The notes under the pieces: model-generated
Told to the model about the DNA's origin: nothing
The model's input: the letters and a program-made list of their open reading frames with translations, nothing else
Databases searched by the model: none
Shown: one piece after another, positions 6,648 through 18,400 of the stretch
Numbering within the stretch: position 1 is the first letter of the stretch
How the letters are laid out: each line of letters begins with the position of its first letter
NCBI RefSeq assembly: GCF_013403985.1
Contig: NZ_JABFDF010000001.1
Location: 1,116,001 to 1,180,000 of the forward strand
DNA from: Winogradskyella ludwigii
GTDB lineage: Bacteria; Bacteroidota; Bacteroidia; Flavobacteriales; Flavobacteriaceae
Direction: 5' to 3'
Length of the DNA: 64,000 bases
Translations under genes and position numbers: made by a program

Positions 6648-9011
6648 ATGAAACGAATCCTACTACTAATAACCTACTTATTAGCATGCAATTTGTATGC
6701 TCAACAACCAGCTTTCGATCCTGAAAGTTCAACTGGTCAATTATTTCAATATTCTGAATATGTCGATGTAGATAAAACAATCTACACTATAGATGCTATA
6801 TTAAATAATGAACAATTAGCATATAAAAAATTAGAATCTGCTAACCATGATTTTGGCTTTACTTCAGATAATTATTGGATTCGATTTATATTAAAAAACA
6901 GTTCTAATACAGATAAAACGTATTATTTTCAAACAGGCAGACCCATTACAGACGTTATAAATTTGTATGAGATAAAACCTGAAATAATTAAATACGAGAA
7001 TGGTGATCAAAATGCGTTTAGTTCACGAAATGTACAACATAGACAAATTATTTTTAAACTAACGCTTAAAGCTCATAGTGAACAATTATACTTCATGGAA
7101 ATATCCAGTGACGGAGAGGCTATAAATCTTCCGCTTACTTTATACGATGAAACCTCATTTTTTATTACCAACTATAAACAACAATTCTTTTTAGGTCTAT
7201 TTTATGGTGTGTTACTATTAGCCGGTTTTATATACCTCTTTTTCTATAACAGTTTAAAAAATAAAACCTTTTTGTATTATGGCATTTATGTATTTTCTAT
7301 TGCCTTAATGCAAGCGGCTTTAGATGGCTTTATTTATCAATACATATTTCCAAATGGCGGTTTTTTTAATAGTAGAATGGTACTAATTACAGCTATTTCT
7401 TCAAACTTCTTTTTACTTAAATATTGTGAATATTTTTTGAAAGCGGCACTTAATCTATCACATTTTAAAAAATTATACAACGCTATTTATATAAGTCTAG
7501 CGGTTGTATTACTAATGGTTTTTATCAATACAAAGACTTTAGAAATAGCTTATGTATTGAGTAATATAAATGGTTTATTTAGTTTAATACTTATTTTAGC
7601 TACTGTGTTTACAATGTGGCACAAACGCATCTCTGTAGATACCTTTTTTAGTTTAGGGATTATGTTTTTGGTTTTGGGATTACTTGGATTTATAATGAAT
7701 AATTTAGGGTTTTTACCAAGTAATTTCTACACATTAAACAGCGCTAAGTTTGGATCAGGAATAGAAGTCATTCTTTTATCATTATCTATGACTAATCTTA
7801 TAAAAAAATTAAGAAAAGAGAATGAAAAATCGCAAGCATTAGCGCTAAAGAAATCTGAAGAAATCAGTGAACTAAAGACGTATTTTATGTCTAATATTAG
7901 TCATGAATTAAGAACACCTATCAATGCCATTATGGGAATGGTAGAATCTGCGCTTTCAGATTCTAATCTCAATGAAGAAAATAATGAGAAGTATCAAATT
8001 ATTAAAAATGCTTCAACGAGTTTACTTAGTCACGTAAATGACGTTTTAGATTTTGAACTTATAGAGAAAAATGAACTTCAACTTAATGAAGAAGAATTTA
8101 ATCCATTGATAATTTTAAAAGAAATTAGCAATAACTGGAAATTAGAAGCAGAAAAAAAGAAGCTAGATTACAGCTTTCGAATGGATTCTGAAGTTCCTAC
8201 CAAAGTTTCTGGTGATCCTGACCGTTTTGCCCAAATTATAAATAATGTTTTAACCAATGCAGTAAAATTTACAACTGAAGGACATGTGCATTTTAAATTA
8301 AAGTGTTTAACACAATCTAATGGTATTTCTAGATTCTATTTTCAAATTTCTGATTCCGGTATTGGAATGGACAAAGAAAATAAAGAACACATATTTGATA
8401 GCTTTAATCAAATGCGGTTAAATAATAAACGTCAATTTGGTGGTATTGGTCTTGGTCTTACCATTTCAAAACATTTGATTAATTTATTTAATGGAAATTT
8501 ACAAGTTGAGAGTATAGCAGGAAAAGGTACTGAAGTGTATATTGAAATTCCTCTAAAAAGTATAGTTGATGAAATTCCTGCAGAAAAGATAAAAGCAATT
8601 ACGACTATAAATCCTGCTTTAAATATACTTGTTGTAGAAGATAATAAGCTTAATCAATTGGTTATAAAAAAGCTATTAAGTAGTTTTCCTAATGTCAAAA
8701 TCACCTTGGTTGAAAATGGAAAAGAAGCATTAACCTCCCTTAAAAATATAACTTACAACTTAATCCTTATGGATTTACAAATGCCTATAATGGATGGTTA
8801 TGAAGCGACAGCAATAATTAGAAGTGGTAATTTAGGCGAAATAATAAGTAATATACCAATAATCGCTGTAACTGCTGACGCTACAGTAGAGACAAAACAA
8901 CGTGCTTTAAGGTTAGGGATGAATGATTATATTACTAAACCGGTTAAAAGAGATTTACTGTTTGAAAAAATTAGTGCTTGTATCCTTACACATAATCTGA
9001 ATGTCGCCTAA
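6648..9011 (+). CDS. Hybrid sensor histidine kinase with 7TMR-DISM input module
   Basis: About 787 residues. The order is: signal peptide (MKRILLLITYLLACNLYAQ), periplasmic 7TMR-DISM extracellular beta-sandwich (about 25-160), seven-helix 7TMR-DISM membrane module (about 175-385), HisKA with phospho-acceptor H419 (SNISHELRTP), HATPase_c with N-box NNVLTNAVKF and G-boxes DSGIGM and GIGLGL, then a receiver domain with D709 (LMDLQMPIMDG) and conserved K in TKPVKR. It should autophosphorylate on a periplasmic or membrane signal and relay to its own receiver. ATG at 6648 gives a clean signal peptide; the in-frame start at 6618 does not. No output domain or regulator gene is adjacent. Confidence 0.9.
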   Translation: MKRILLLITYLLACNLYAQQPAFDPESSTGQLFQYSEYVDVDKTIYTIDAILNNEQLAYKKLESANHDFGFTSDNYWIRFILKNSSNTDKTYYFQTGRPITDVINLYEIKPEIIKYENGDQNAFSSRNVQHRQIIFKLTLKAHSEQLYFMEISSDGEAINLPLTLYDETSFFITNYKQQFFLGLFYGVLLLAGFIYLFFYNSLKNKTFLYYGIYVFSIALMQAALDGFIYQYIFPNGGFFNSRMVLITAISSNFFLLKYCEYFLKAALNLSHFKKLYNAIYISLAVVLLMVFINTKTLEIAYVLSNINGLFSLILILATVFTMWHKRISVDTFFSLGIMFLVLGLLGFIMNNLGFLPSNFYTLNSAKFGSGIEVILLSLSMTNLIKKLRKENEKSQALALKKSEEISELKTYFMSNISHELRTPINAIMGMVESALSDSNLNEENNEKYQIIKNASTSLLSHVNDVLDFELIEKNELQLNEEEFNPLIILKEISNNWKLEAEKKKLDYSFRMDSEVPTKVSGDPDRFAQIINNVLTNAVKFTTEGHVHFKLKCLTQSNGISRFYFQISDSGIGMDKENKEHIFDSFNQMRLNNKRQFGGIGLGLTISKHLINLFNGNLQVESIAGKGTEVYIEIPLKSIVDEIPAEKIKAITTINPALNILVVEDNKLNQLVIKKLLSSFPNVKITLVENGKEALTSLKNITYNLILMDLQMPIMDGYEATAIIRSGNLGEIISNIPIIAVTADATVETKQRALRLGMNDYITKPVKRDLLFEKISACILTHNLNVA

Positions 9012-9024
9012 AACATTTCGTTTC

Positions 9025-9864
9025 TCAGTTTAAAAATGATATAATCTCACTGATCGTTTTATTTAATTCACTAGTAAGCTCATTTTCTTCCCAAGGGTGT
9101 CTTGTATTAAAAACATGATCTGCACCTTCAATAATCTTTAATTCGCTCTTAGGATTCCATTGGTGCAATGCTCTGGCCTCGCTAAGATTTACCGAAGTAT
9201 CATTAGATCCATGAATGATTAAATGTGGAATTTTTAATCGTTCTTCAGCAGATTTAATATCTAGTCGATTCTCGTTAACCTTAAAATCCTCAAAGAACTG
9301 ATAATAATGTGGCATTTCTTGTTTGGTTCTTCCATTTAAAACGGACTTAACGCCCTCTTTTTTCCAATTCTTTAGTTCTTCGTCAGAGCCAAATCTAGTC
9401 CCAAAATCACTTACACTAGCCAAAGTAATTAGTTTTGTAATTCGTATATCTTCTGAGGCTTTTAGTATCGTAATTCCTCCACCTCTACTATGACCAATTA
9501 AACAAATATCGTTAGTATTTATATTTAAAATATTTTTAAAATGATTTTGAGACCACGTAATAATAGCATCTAAATCATCTAGCTCTTTGGTGTAATTGTT
9601 ATTTCCAAAAGCTTCTAAATCTGGAAAATCAATTGGGTTTTCCATAGTACCACCATTATGTGAAAAATTGAATTTTATAACACAAAATCCTCCTTCTGCA
9701 ATAGTTTCTGCCATTAAATCCCAAGCTCCCCAATTTTTAAAACCTTTATAGCCATGACAAAATATAATTAAAGGTTGATTAATTTTCTCTTCAGAATAAA
9801 ACGCATCAATCAAGATGGGCTTTTTACCATTTCTTTCTAATACTATGTTTTTATCAATATGCAT
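9025..9864 (-). CDS. Alpha/beta hydrolase
   Basis: 279 residues with an alpha/beta hydrolase core: IIFCHGYKGFKNWG carries the oxyanion region, GHSRGGG the nucleophile elbow (G-x-S-x-G), HGSNDTSVN the acid residue and GADHVFNTRHPW the catalytic His. It is dienelactone-hydrolase/peptidase-like and cytoplasmic, lacking a signal peptide; substrate unknown. Its ATG overlaps the stop of the upstream AddB-like gene (TAATG), so the two are translationally coupled, although no functional link is evident. Confidence 0.8.
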   Translation of the reverse strand: MHIDKNIVLERNGKKPILIDAFYSEEKINQPLIIFCHGYKGFKNWGAWDLMAETIAEGGFCVIKFNFSHNGGTMENPIDFPDLEAFGNNNYTKELDDLDAIITWSQNHFKNILNINTNDICLIGHSRGGGITILKASEDIRITKLITLASVSDFGTRFGSDEELKNWKKEGVKSVLNGRTKQEMPHYYQFFEDFKVNENRLDIKSAEERLKIPHLIIHGSNDTSVNLSEARALHQWNPKSELKIIEGADHVFNTRHPWEENELTSELNKTISEIISFLN

Positions 9865-12623
9865 TAATCAAGTTCTTTTTCAATGAATTTAACCTCTGGA
9901 TTACAAATTTCTATAATCAGTTTTTTGAGTTCTATTTCAAAATTATCTAGAGTTTCATCGGTTATTAATTGGTCTTTTTTTCTTGAGGTAGATGATTCTT
10001 TTTTACCGAATTTTAAAAAGCCTTCACCTAAGTTTTTAAATGAAATAATCCCAGCTTCAATAGGTAACTCTATCAAGTTTTTTTGTCGCATCATGTAGGC
10101 ATAACATAAAATTTGAAACGATTTACTGTACTTTACATAGTCCTTAGTTAAATCTTCCCAATCTGCAATCTCTACTTTGCTTTGCTCTACTTTTCCGGAT
10201 TTATAATCCACAACTCTTGTAACTCCATTAAATTGATCTATTCTATCAACTTTTCCTTTTAATCTAATAGGAAAATCTAAACCTTCAATTTGAATATCTA
10301 TAGATTCGTCTGCCTCAATCGAAAGGATTTTTATTTCATTACCAGCCTTAAGACTTTCTATTTCTAAGTTAATAAAATTTAAAATATAACGCTGCGCTAT
10401 CTCGAAGATAATTAGATTTTTACCTTTAGAAAAACCTCCTTTATTATAGAGTTTTTCAAAATGAAAAGTCACCATATCTTTAATCTGACTCTTCATTTTT
10501 TTAAGATAATCTAGTGTTAAAAGTGATCCTTCTAAGGGTTTGTAAAAATCTTCAAGAGAATTATGAATAACAGAACCTAAAGTATTCGCAGCAATGTTTT
10601 CTTCAACCTCTTCAAAGTCTTTAATACCTAATATTTTTTCATAATAAAAATCTATCGGATTTCTAATGTAATTGGTTAAAGATGACGGTGAATAGCCCTT
10701 AGAAGACAATACTTTTATTTGCTCTACAACTAAGGGTGTTTTAATTATTTCCGTGAACTTTTGTTCTATAATAGGAACGTTAGGGGAGACAACTGTAGTT
10801 GTTATATCATGAATGCCTTCAATTTCTAGTTGTGTTAAAAACCGACTCTTTTCACCACCTTTTAAAGCATCAATTTCCGTATTATATAATATATACACAT
10901 TTTTAGCACGTTGAAGAAGTCTGTAAAAGTGATACGTATAAACCGCATCTTTATCTTTGAATGTTGGTAAATTATTTTCAATTTTTACATCGAATGGAAT
11001 AAAGGAATTATTTGTTTTTCCTGATGGAAGAATCCCTTCATTAACGGAGCTTATAATAACGGTTTCAAAATCTAAAACGCGAGATTCTAACATTCCCATA
11101 ATCTGAAGTCCCTCTAATGGTTCTCCTTTAAAATCTAAAGTTTCTGAACTTAATAGCTCCCTGTATATCGTCTGTAAGGATGTAATAGAATTTAGATATT
11201 TATAGGTTGTATTCAATTGTGTAAGTTGATTAAACAACGTGTTAAAACGATATAAATATTCTAATTCGAGACTATTATCTTGCTTATTGCTATCAAGATT
11301 GGCTTTCATTTCAAAAATGAGATCTGAACAGTGCTCTAAAGCTATTTCAGGTTGATCTACCCAAGATTTAAATAATAAATCAATTTGTTTAGTATGAGAT
11401 TTGGCCAATTCTCTTAATTCACTCTCTGTAATATATACTAGATTATTCTTTTGTATATGTGCTACAATATTACTTGCAGTATTAAATGTATCCTCATCAA
11501 ATAATGGGTAAACTGACGGATGAGATAACAACGCTATAATGTCTTTATAATAAAATTGTTTTGGGTTGTTTTTATGAAGCACAAACAACTGCTCAAATAA
11601 TGACGCTAGAGGAACAAACTCTAAAGGCAAACCCATAGTAACATTAAGCTTAGATATATTTTTAGGTATTGAATTTAATACAGGAAGTAATAAATGCTCT
11701 TCACCTAAAACCACCGCAATATTGGATAAATTCGTTTCTTTCTGCGTTAAGTCTTCTAGCAATTGCCCAATATACTTGGCTTGACCAATGTGTTTAGGAA
11801 TACCAATAGACTGAATGCTCTTTTTATCGCTATAATGATTAGTAACCCAATTGAAAGGTTGCGTCTTAAAGTAATTCCATTGTTTTCTATGTTGTCTGGT
11901 AAACCAACCAGCATCATGTACGGCATCATCTATAAACGCTTTATCAATATCCCAATAGATATGTGCTAAATTATTTTTTAGCAAGGCCTGGATAATCTGA
12001 GACTCTGACGTATTTAAAGCATTAAATCCTAAAAATACATGAATCTTACCATTAGAGTTCTCTATATAATGCTCAACGTTTGTTGCTGCCTCTCTATAAA
12101 TAAGTCCTTGATAACCTTTTTTTGAATTTAAAAGGTTTTCAGTAAATACAGCGTAATATTCTTTGAGATGTTTCCAGAACTTTAAATGATTTTTTATAAG
12201 ATCTGTTTGATTGGCTTCCACAGACCAATGATTAAGCTCTTTAATAGCATTTAAGTAATTAAAAATGTGTTCTTGAGGTATAAGGTAACGATCAATCTCA
12301 TTAAAGTCTTGTAATAAGATTTGAGCCCATTTAGAAAACGATTCAAACGTTTCTTGTTCGTTTTCTGGAGTAAGACTTCTATAGGTCTCATAGAGTCTGA
12401 ATAATAAATCTGTATTCGGTAAATTTTGAAGTCCCGATAATTCCTCTACAAATTCTTCTATACTAAGAATTTCTGGTGTAAATATGGGTTGTTCTATTAA
12501 AGTAGAGAGATGATGTTTAAGAAATACACCTGCACGTTTACTTGGTAGAATAAAGTGTAAGTCTTCGAGATTTAACTTTTTGGAATGAAGATCTTGTAGT
12601 ACTGTTTTTATAAAAGGTATCAT
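9864..12623 (-). CDS. AddB-like PD-(D/E)XK nuclease
   Basis: 919 residues. The N-terminal two thirds look like a degenerate UvrD/AddB helicase fold: the start (LHFILPSKRAGVFLKHHL) aligns with where a Walker A would be, but no GxGKT is present. A C-terminal PD-(D/E)XK nuclease domain has VVDYKSGK (D806, K808) and a following Q-x3-Y-type helix (SFQILCYAYMM). AddB partners AddA in double-strand-break end processing for RecA. The four-cysteine iron-sulphur motif of Firmicutes AddB is not visible. An AddA-like gene lies 2.8 kb upstream on the same strand. Confidence 0.75.
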   Translation of the reverse strand: MIPFIKTVLQDLHSKKLNLEDLHFILPSKRAGVFLKHHLSTLIEQPIFTPEILSIEEFVEELSGLQNLPNTDLLFRLYETYRSLTPENEQETFESFSKWAQILLQDFNEIDRYLIPQEHIFNYLNAIKELNHWSVEANQTDLIKNHLKFWKHLKEYYAVFTENLLNSKKGYQGLIYREAATNVEHYIENSNGKIHVFLGFNALNTSESQIIQALLKNNLAHIYWDIDKAFIDDAVHDAGWFTRQHRKQWNYFKTQPFNWVTNHYSDKKSIQSIGIPKHIGQAKYIGQLLEDLTQKETNLSNIAVVLGEEHLLLPVLNSIPKNISKLNVTMGLPLEFVPLASLFEQLFVLHKNNPKQFYYKDIIALLSHPSVYPLFDEDTFNTASNIVAHIQKNNLVYITESELRELAKSHTKQIDLLFKSWVDQPEIALEHCSDLIFEMKANLDSNKQDNSLELEYLYRFNTLFNQLTQLNTTYKYLNSITSLQTIYRELLSSETLDFKGEPLEGLQIMGMLESRVLDFETVIISSVNEGILPSGKTNNSFIPFDVKIENNLPTFKDKDAVYTYHFYRLLQRAKNVYILYNTEIDALKGGEKSRFLTQLEIEGIHDITTTVVSPNVPIIEQKFTEIIKTPLVVEQIKVLSSKGYSPSSLTNYIRNPIDFYYEKILGIKDFEEVEENIAANTLGSVIHNSLEDFYKPLEGSLLTLDYLKKMKSQIKDMVTFHFEKLYNKGGFSKGKNLIIFEIAQRYILNFINLEIESLKAGNEIKILSIEADESIDIQIEGLDFPIRLKGKVDRIDQFNGVTRVVDYKSGKVEQSKVEIADWEDLTKDYVKYSKSFQILCYAYMMRQKNLIELPIEAGIISFKNLGEGFLKFGKKESSTSRKKDQLITDETLDNFEIELKKLIIEICNPEVKFIEKELD

Positions 12624-12632
12624 TCTATAAAA

Positions 12633-12665
12633 ATAAAAAACGCTCCGAACTTCGGAGCGTTTTTA
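12633..12665 (-). terminator. Terminator after the OmpA-family gene
   Basis: ACGCTCCGAA / TTCGGAGCGT forms a GC-rich stem followed on the minus strand by a run of T. It separates the OmpA gene from the AddB-like gene. Confidence 0.85.
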
Positions 12666-12686
12666 AAATATATTTTAGAGATATAA

Positions 12687-14084
12687 TTAGTTTTTCAACT
12701 TCACCTCTACACGTCTGTTTTCTTTTTTACCAGCTCTTGTTCTGTTATTAGCAATTGGATTAGATTCTCCAAAACCAGTAGCAGTTAATCTATCAGCAGC
12801 AATACCATTAGCGATTAAATAATCTCTAACTGCATTTGCACGTCTATCAGATAACGCTTGGTTCATAGATTTAGAACCATCAGAATCAGTATGACCTTCA
12901 AGAGAGAAATTAGCTCTAGGGTATTCTTTAAAGATAGCTACCATAGATTGTAATACTTGGTCAGTTTGCTTTTGGAAAGTAGCTCTACCAGAGTTAAATA
13001 AGATAGATCTAGAATAACTATTTAAAGTTTCCATTACTTCTTCTGTTGGCTTAACTTCAGGACAACCATTGTTTGCAACAGTTCCAACTTCGTTAGGACA
13101 TTTATCATCTTTATCTAAGATACCATCACCATCAGTATCTGGCCAAGGACAACCATTGTTAGCTACAGGACCAGCTACGTTAGGACATTTATCATCTGCA
13201 TCAGCAACACCATCAGCATCAGCATCAGGACAACCAGCTAAAGACTTAAGACCAGCAACTTCTGGACACTTATCATCTTTATCAACAACACCATCACCAT
13301 CAGTATCAGGACAACCGTTAAATTCAGCTAAACCTGCAGTATATGGACAATCATCTTTAGAATCTTGGATACCATCATTATCAGAATCTGGACAACCATT
13401 GAAGATCTCTAAACCAGCTTCTTCCGGACAAGCATCATCTTGATCATAAACACCATCACCATCAGTATCAGTACCACCAAACTTAAATGTAACACCAACT
13501 GAATGTTGGAAATGCTTTGGTAAGTAATCTTCAAATGAATGCTTATATGTAGACTGAACATCAAAACCGAAGTTTTCAGTTAACCAGTATTTAAAACCTA
13601 AAGTTCCGTTTAAAGTTCCAGCTCCTATTTCATCTAACCAAGAGTAACCACCACCAACACCTAAATAAGGATCAAATGTTTTAGAGTTTATAATATTCAT
13701 AAAGCTATAAGAAACTCTACCATCTAAACTATAGTAAGTTAAATCATCAACCTTATTAGTTGATTCTTTTCCTGTAATAGGGTCTGAATTAGATCCAAAT
13801 TTGTCAATTCTGTTTATAGCACCAGTTGCAGTAAACGTAAAACCATCGCTAAGGTATCTAGAAACAGATACTGTTGAAAGTGAAGGAAGAATATTCCAGT
13901 GATCAGTTACGTTAAAATATTCGTCAAAATATTCTCCTTGAGGCGCATCTTCTCCTACTGGGAAAAAGTCAACTGCGTTGGCTCCAAATCCAATGGCCCA
14001 TGGATTGTTCTTGTCTTGAGCGTTAGTAGTACTAAAACTTGCGATAAGCACTGCGACAAAAAATAATCTGCTAAGATTTTTCAT
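12687..14084 (-). CDS. OmpA-family outer membrane protein with thrombospondin type 3 repeats
   Basis: 465 residues: signal peptide (MKNLSRLFFVAVLIASFSTTNAQ), an eight-strand OmpA-like barrel (about 25-205), four to five Asp-rich calcium-binding TSP3 repeats (about 205-345, pattern DTDGDGVxDxDDxCP), and a C-terminal peptidoglycan-binding OmpA domain (about 355-465; LEGHTDSDGS and NRRVEV). It anchors the outer membrane to peptidoglycan and is an abundant surface protein in flavobacteria. A near-ideal promoter and strong terminator make it a separate unit. The adjacent kbl gene is unrelated. Confidence 0.92.
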   Translation of the reverse strand: MKNLSRLFFVAVLIASFSTTNAQDKNNPWAIGFGANAVDFFPVGEDAPQGEYFDEYFNVTDHWNILPSLSTVSVSRYLSDGFTFTATGAINRIDKFGSNSDPITGKESTNKVDDLTYYSLDGRVSYSFMNIINSKTFDPYLGVGGGYSWLDEIGAGTLNGTLGFKYWLTENFGFDVQSTYKHSFEDYLPKHFQHSVGVTFKFGGTDTDGDGVYDQDDACPEEAGLEIFNGCPDSDNDGIQDSKDDCPYTAGLAEFNGCPDTDGDGVVDKDDKCPEVAGLKSLAGCPDADADGVADADDKCPNVAGPVANNGCPWPDTDGDGILDKDDKCPNEVGTVANNGCPEVKPTEEVMETLNSYSRSILFNSGRATFQKQTDQVLQSMVAIFKEYPRANFSLEGHTDSDGSKSMNQALSDRRANAVRDYLIANGIAADRLTATGFGESNPIANNRTRAGKKENRRVEVKLKN

Positions 14085-14123
14085 AATCTAATTAATTTTA
14101 ATTTTTTAAGTGTTAATTGTTTG

Positions 14124-14154
14124 CAAAAATAAGTTGTTAAAGTTTATTAACAAA
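14124..14154 (-). promoter_or_regulatory. Promoter of the OmpA-family gene
   Basis: On the minus strand a TTTG -33 box (14151-14154) and a TATTTTTG -7 box (14124-14131) are separated by 19 bases, an ideal Bacteroidota sigma-A spacing, 39 bases before the start codon. Confidence 0.65.
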
Positions 14155-14221
14155 GACAAAAGTATAAAAATATTGCAATAGTAGCCTAAAATAAGGTGTA
14201 TGAGTTAAGATTTGATTGATT

Positions 14222-15415
14222 CTAGATAATATCGAGTTTTTGTCCAACTTTAATGAATGCCGAAATTGCCGCATCCAATTGCTCTTTATCGTGAGCTGCA
14301 GAGAGTTGTACTCTAATTCTCGCCTTATCTTTTGGAACAACAGGAAAAAAGAAACCAATAACATAAATTCCTTCTTCTAAGAGCATATTAGCCATAGTTT
14401 GTGACAATTTTGCATCATATAACATTACAGGTACAATGGCAGAATCTCCGTCTACAATATCAAAACCTGCTGCCTTCATTCCTTTTTTAAAGTATTTTGT
14501 ATTCCAATCTACTTTATCTCGTAAAGTGGTGTCATTTTTTAACATGTCAAACACTTTAATAGATGCACCTACAATAGCTGGGGCTAAAGAGTTTGAAAAC
14601 AAATAAGGTCTAGAACGCTGACGTAAAAGCTCAACTATCTCCTTTTTAGCCGTTGTGTAACCTCCCATGGCACCACCTAATGCCTTACCTAAAGTTCCGG
14701 TTATAATATCTATTCTCCCAAGAACTCCCTTCTCTTCTAAGGTACCAATACCTGTTTCTCCAATAAAACCTGTAGCATGACATTCATCAATCATGACCAT
14801 CGCTTCATATTTATCTGCTAAATCACATATTTTATCTAATGATGCGACTATACCATCCATTGAAAATACACCATCGGTTACAATAATTTTGAATCGTGCA
14901 CCATTGGCATTAGCTTCAATTAGTTGTGTCTCTAAATCTGCCATATCATTATTTTGGTAACGATATCTTGCTGCTTTACATAATCTTACTCCATCTATAA
15001 TTGAAGCGTGGTTTAAAGAATCTGAAATAATAGCATCCTCCTTAGTTAATAAAGGTTCAAAAACACCACCGTTAGCATCAAAAGCCGCGGCATATAATAT
15101 AGTATCTTCAGTACCATAGAAATCCGCAATTTTTTGTTCTAGCTCTTTATGAATATCTTGAGTACCGCATATAAAACGAACTGAAGACATGCCAAAACCA
15201 TGTGTGTCCATTGTGTCTTTTGCCGCTTGAATAACATCAGGATGAGAGGATAATCCTAAATAATTATTTGCACAGAAATTTAAAACCTTTTGTCCTGTAT
15301 TAAGTGTAATTTCGGCTCCTTGAGGAGATGTAATTATACGCTCTTCCTTAAAAAGGCCTGCTTCTTTTATAGATTCTATTTCTTGCTGTAATTGGTATTT
15401 GATATCTCCGTACAT
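14222..15415 (-). CDS. kbl: Glycine C-acetyltransferase (2-amino-3-ketobutyrate CoA ligase)
   Basis: 397 residues, full length for the alpha-oxoamine synthase family. Visible are the substrate loop [10 protein letters not shown], the PLP-stacking region (FDANGGVFE), [12 protein letters not shown] and the Schiff-base lysine in [16 protein letters not shown]. It interconverts 2-amino-3-ketobutyrate plus CoA with glycine plus acetyl-CoA in threonine degradation; a serine palmitoyltransferase or AONS role is less likely given the close KBL match. It is a single gene between OmpA and the AddA-like gene, with its own -7 box. Confidence 0.9.
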   Translation of the reverse strand: MYGDIKYQLQQEIESIKEAGLFKEERIITSPQGAEITLNTGQKVLNFCANNYLGLSSHPDVIQAAKDTMDTHGFGMSSVRFICGTQDIHKELEQKIADFYGTEDTILYAAAFDANGGVFEPLLTKEDAIISDSLNHASIIDGVRLCKAARYRYQNNDMADLETQLIEANANGARFKIIVTDGVFSMDGIVASLDKICDLADKYEAMVMIDECHATGFIGETGIGTLEEKGVLGRIDIITGTLGKALGGAMGGYTTAKKEIVELLRQRSRPYLFSNSLAPAIVGASIKVFDMLKNDTTLRDKVDWNTKYFKKGMKAAGFDIVDGDSAIVPVMLYDAKLSQTMANMLLEEGIYVIGFFFPVVPKDKARIRVQLSAAHDKEQLDAAISAFIKVGQKLDII

Positions 15416-15437
15416 CGTTTAGATTTTGATTATTAAA

Positions 15438-15445
15438 CAAAGATA
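15438..15445 (-). promoter_or_regulatory. -7 promoter box for kbl
   Basis: TATCTTTG on the minus strand fits TANNTTTG and lies 22 bases before the kbl start. Confidence 0.4.
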
Positions 15446-15454
15446 CTATGAAAT

Positions 15455-18400
15455 TTATACTTCAAGAACATCAATAGTATCATTTATATACACTAATAAT
15501 TTATGAATTACATTTAAATTCATTTCATTTAAAACTGCTTCATATTCATTAAGCTTATTAGAATGAGACTCTTCTTCTTTACCAGTTTTGTAATCTATAA
15601 TAATAGCTTCCTTTTTATAATTTATATTTAGTCTGTCTGGTCTTAAAAGCTGACCAGATTTGGTAATAATATCCCGTTCATTATAAACTTTAAAACCGTC
15701 TTGATAATAAGCCTTTAATTTAGGATGATCCATCACAGATAACACTAAGGTTTTAAGTTCTTCGCTGTTCTCTTTAGTAATATCTCCTGAAACTAATAAA
15801 TCGTTAAAGGCAAAATCAATATCTTCTTTCGTCTTTATTTTAGATAACACTAAGTGTACTAAATTACCACGTTCAATAGCGGCTTCTTGCTGTGTGTCCC
15901 AGAGTAATCCGGATTTAGTTACAATATTTAAATTATGAGCTTCTTTAGGTACAGAAATCATTTTAAGAGGTTGAGAACCTATTTCTGTTTCAGATATATT
16001 TAAGTTGGGACTCAACGTTCCAAAACTATAATTTAATTGGTCGTCATTCCAAAGTTGTTTATGCTGCAAATAATTAATAAACATACCAGCGTACGTTTTT
16101 TCGTTTACAACACCTTTAGAACTAATATCCTTTTTTGAAATAATATACAACTGATCAACCGCTCTGGTTAGCACAACATAAAGCAAATTAATGTTATCTA
16201 ACTCTAATTGCGATTGGTGTGTATTATAAATAAGTGCTCCTGCATCTCCAAAATGTTCTACATCTTTATTATAATTAAACAAAAGCGTATTAAAGCCATT
16301 ATAATCTTCTGCTTTTACCGGGAACCAAACCTTAGGTTCTAATTCTCGATAGATGTTAAGATCTGCATAAGGAAATATAACCACTGGAAATTCTAATCCT
16401 TTTGATTTATGAATAGTCATAATCTGAACCGCATTCATATTTTCAGGTGTTACCACACTTAAATTATCCTCTTTCTTTTCAAAATAATTAATAAAAGCAG
16501 ATAGGTCTGAATTTTGCTTTTGTGTAAATTCTAAAACAACATCCAAATAAAACTGAAGATAAGCATCTGAAACTTCGTTAAGATTAAAGAGTCTAATAAT
16601 ATGTTCTACAAGTTCATAAAGTGGTAATTGTAGACATTGTCTTTTGTCTATGTAAATATCTAATTCTTTTAATTCTGTAAACATATCATCAAGATTATCC
16701 TTCAGATAGGTGACAAAAAATTGATGTTTATCTTCTATGTGATGTTGTTCTGCTAAAAAAGATAGCACCTCAACTTTAAGGCTATCATTATTAGGCTGAA
16801 TAAGCAACTTTAAAAACGAATTGATAAAATTTACTTTATCAGAATTCTTTATAAGCAACGTTTCAGACGATGTAATTTTTATACCATTCTCATTAAGAAA
16901 ATTCGCAATTGCCACACCTTCTTTTCGCTTTCTTACCAATACACAAATATCGTCTAATGGAAACCCATTGTTTTGGCATTCATTTATGGTTTCTAATACT
17001 TGATTAGCATACATTTCATGGACATCATCTTCTTTATCAATGTCTAAAAAATTAAGATTTACATAGCCTTCTTCTGTATTATTTTTGTTTTGCTTGGCTT
17101 TTTCATAGAGATCTGCATACACTATTTCACTAAACGTATGTGAGCTTAAAAATTCAAAAAACGAATTATTAAAGTCAATTACAGCTTTTGTACTTCTGTA
17201 ATTGGTTTCTAACGGAAGTACATCTGCTTCAAGCTGAAACGGGTTATCAATTTTATTATAAAGTTTAATAAATTGTTCTGCCTCACCACCTCTCCATCTG
17301 TAAATAGCTTGTTTGGCATCTCCAACCAACATGGCAGAACCATTGGCCGCAGAAAGAGCATTCTCTAATAAAGGCACCAAATTTTCCCATTGCATTTTAG
17401 AGGTGTCTTGAAACTCATCGATAAAATAATGTTTAAATTTTTCACCTAGACGTTCATATATAAACGGTGTTGGCTGATTTTTTATTTCTTTACTTATTAT
17501 AGTATTAAACTCTGAAATCAACATTTTATTCTGATCCGATTTTAAAACGTCTAATTCATTTTTAATCGCATTTAAAACTGAAAGTGGAGTGATATTTCTA
17601 TAAAACCCTTTTTTGAGTAGCAACTGATAATATGAAGCTTTAATTTCTAAAAAAGCCTCTGCCAACTGTGGTTGAATACTGTCTATTGTTGATGCTACAT
17701 CTCCCTTAACTCGTTTTGGATATATCACGTTACCTTCAACCAACGTATTCTGCCACGCTGTATCAAATGTTAGATTAAACTGTCTAGAGCTGGCTTTATT
17801 TAAATATTTAGGGAGATAACTACCACTAAAATCATTGTATTGTAAACCAGATTCATCTATTAAAATTAAAGCCGAATTTGCCGTGTTTACAATACGGTCT
17901 TCTGCCTCAATAACTTGTTGTGCTAATTGCTTCTTTAAAACCTTAAAATCTTCGAGCGTTTTCTTTTTTAGCGTATTAATTGCAAAAAGGTCATTCTCAT
18001 TTACTAATAATTTAGAAATTTTATTAAAATCAAAACTAATATCCCAACTCTTATCGTCGTCTGCTTTTTCAATGGCAAAATCTACTAAAATTTTAGTTAA
18101 AGCTTTATCACTTCCAGCTTTGGCAATCAAACTATCAACGGCTTCATTGAGAAGTCTTTCCTGATCGAGTTCAACTTCAAAATTTATTGGTAATTTTAAA
18201 TCGTGCGCAAAAGTTCTAATTACTCTATGCGTAAAACCATCGATGGTAGAAATATCAAAAGCACCATAATTATGAATAATATGCTTTAAAATTTGTTTTG
18301 ATTTAACATGAAGTACTTCGGGCTTAATTGCTAATTCTTCGCAAATCGCAACAAACATTGGATGTGGCTTGCTTAAGCTTTCTTCCGAAGAAAAAGATTT

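Noticed and set aside
13069..13460. Regular repeats with ACCATCACCATCAGTATC-like units, superficially CRISPR-like, and an open frame on the plus strand
   Set aside because: They encode the Asp-rich TSP3 repeats of the OmpA-family protein on the minus strand; units are coding, in frame and unequal in spacing.
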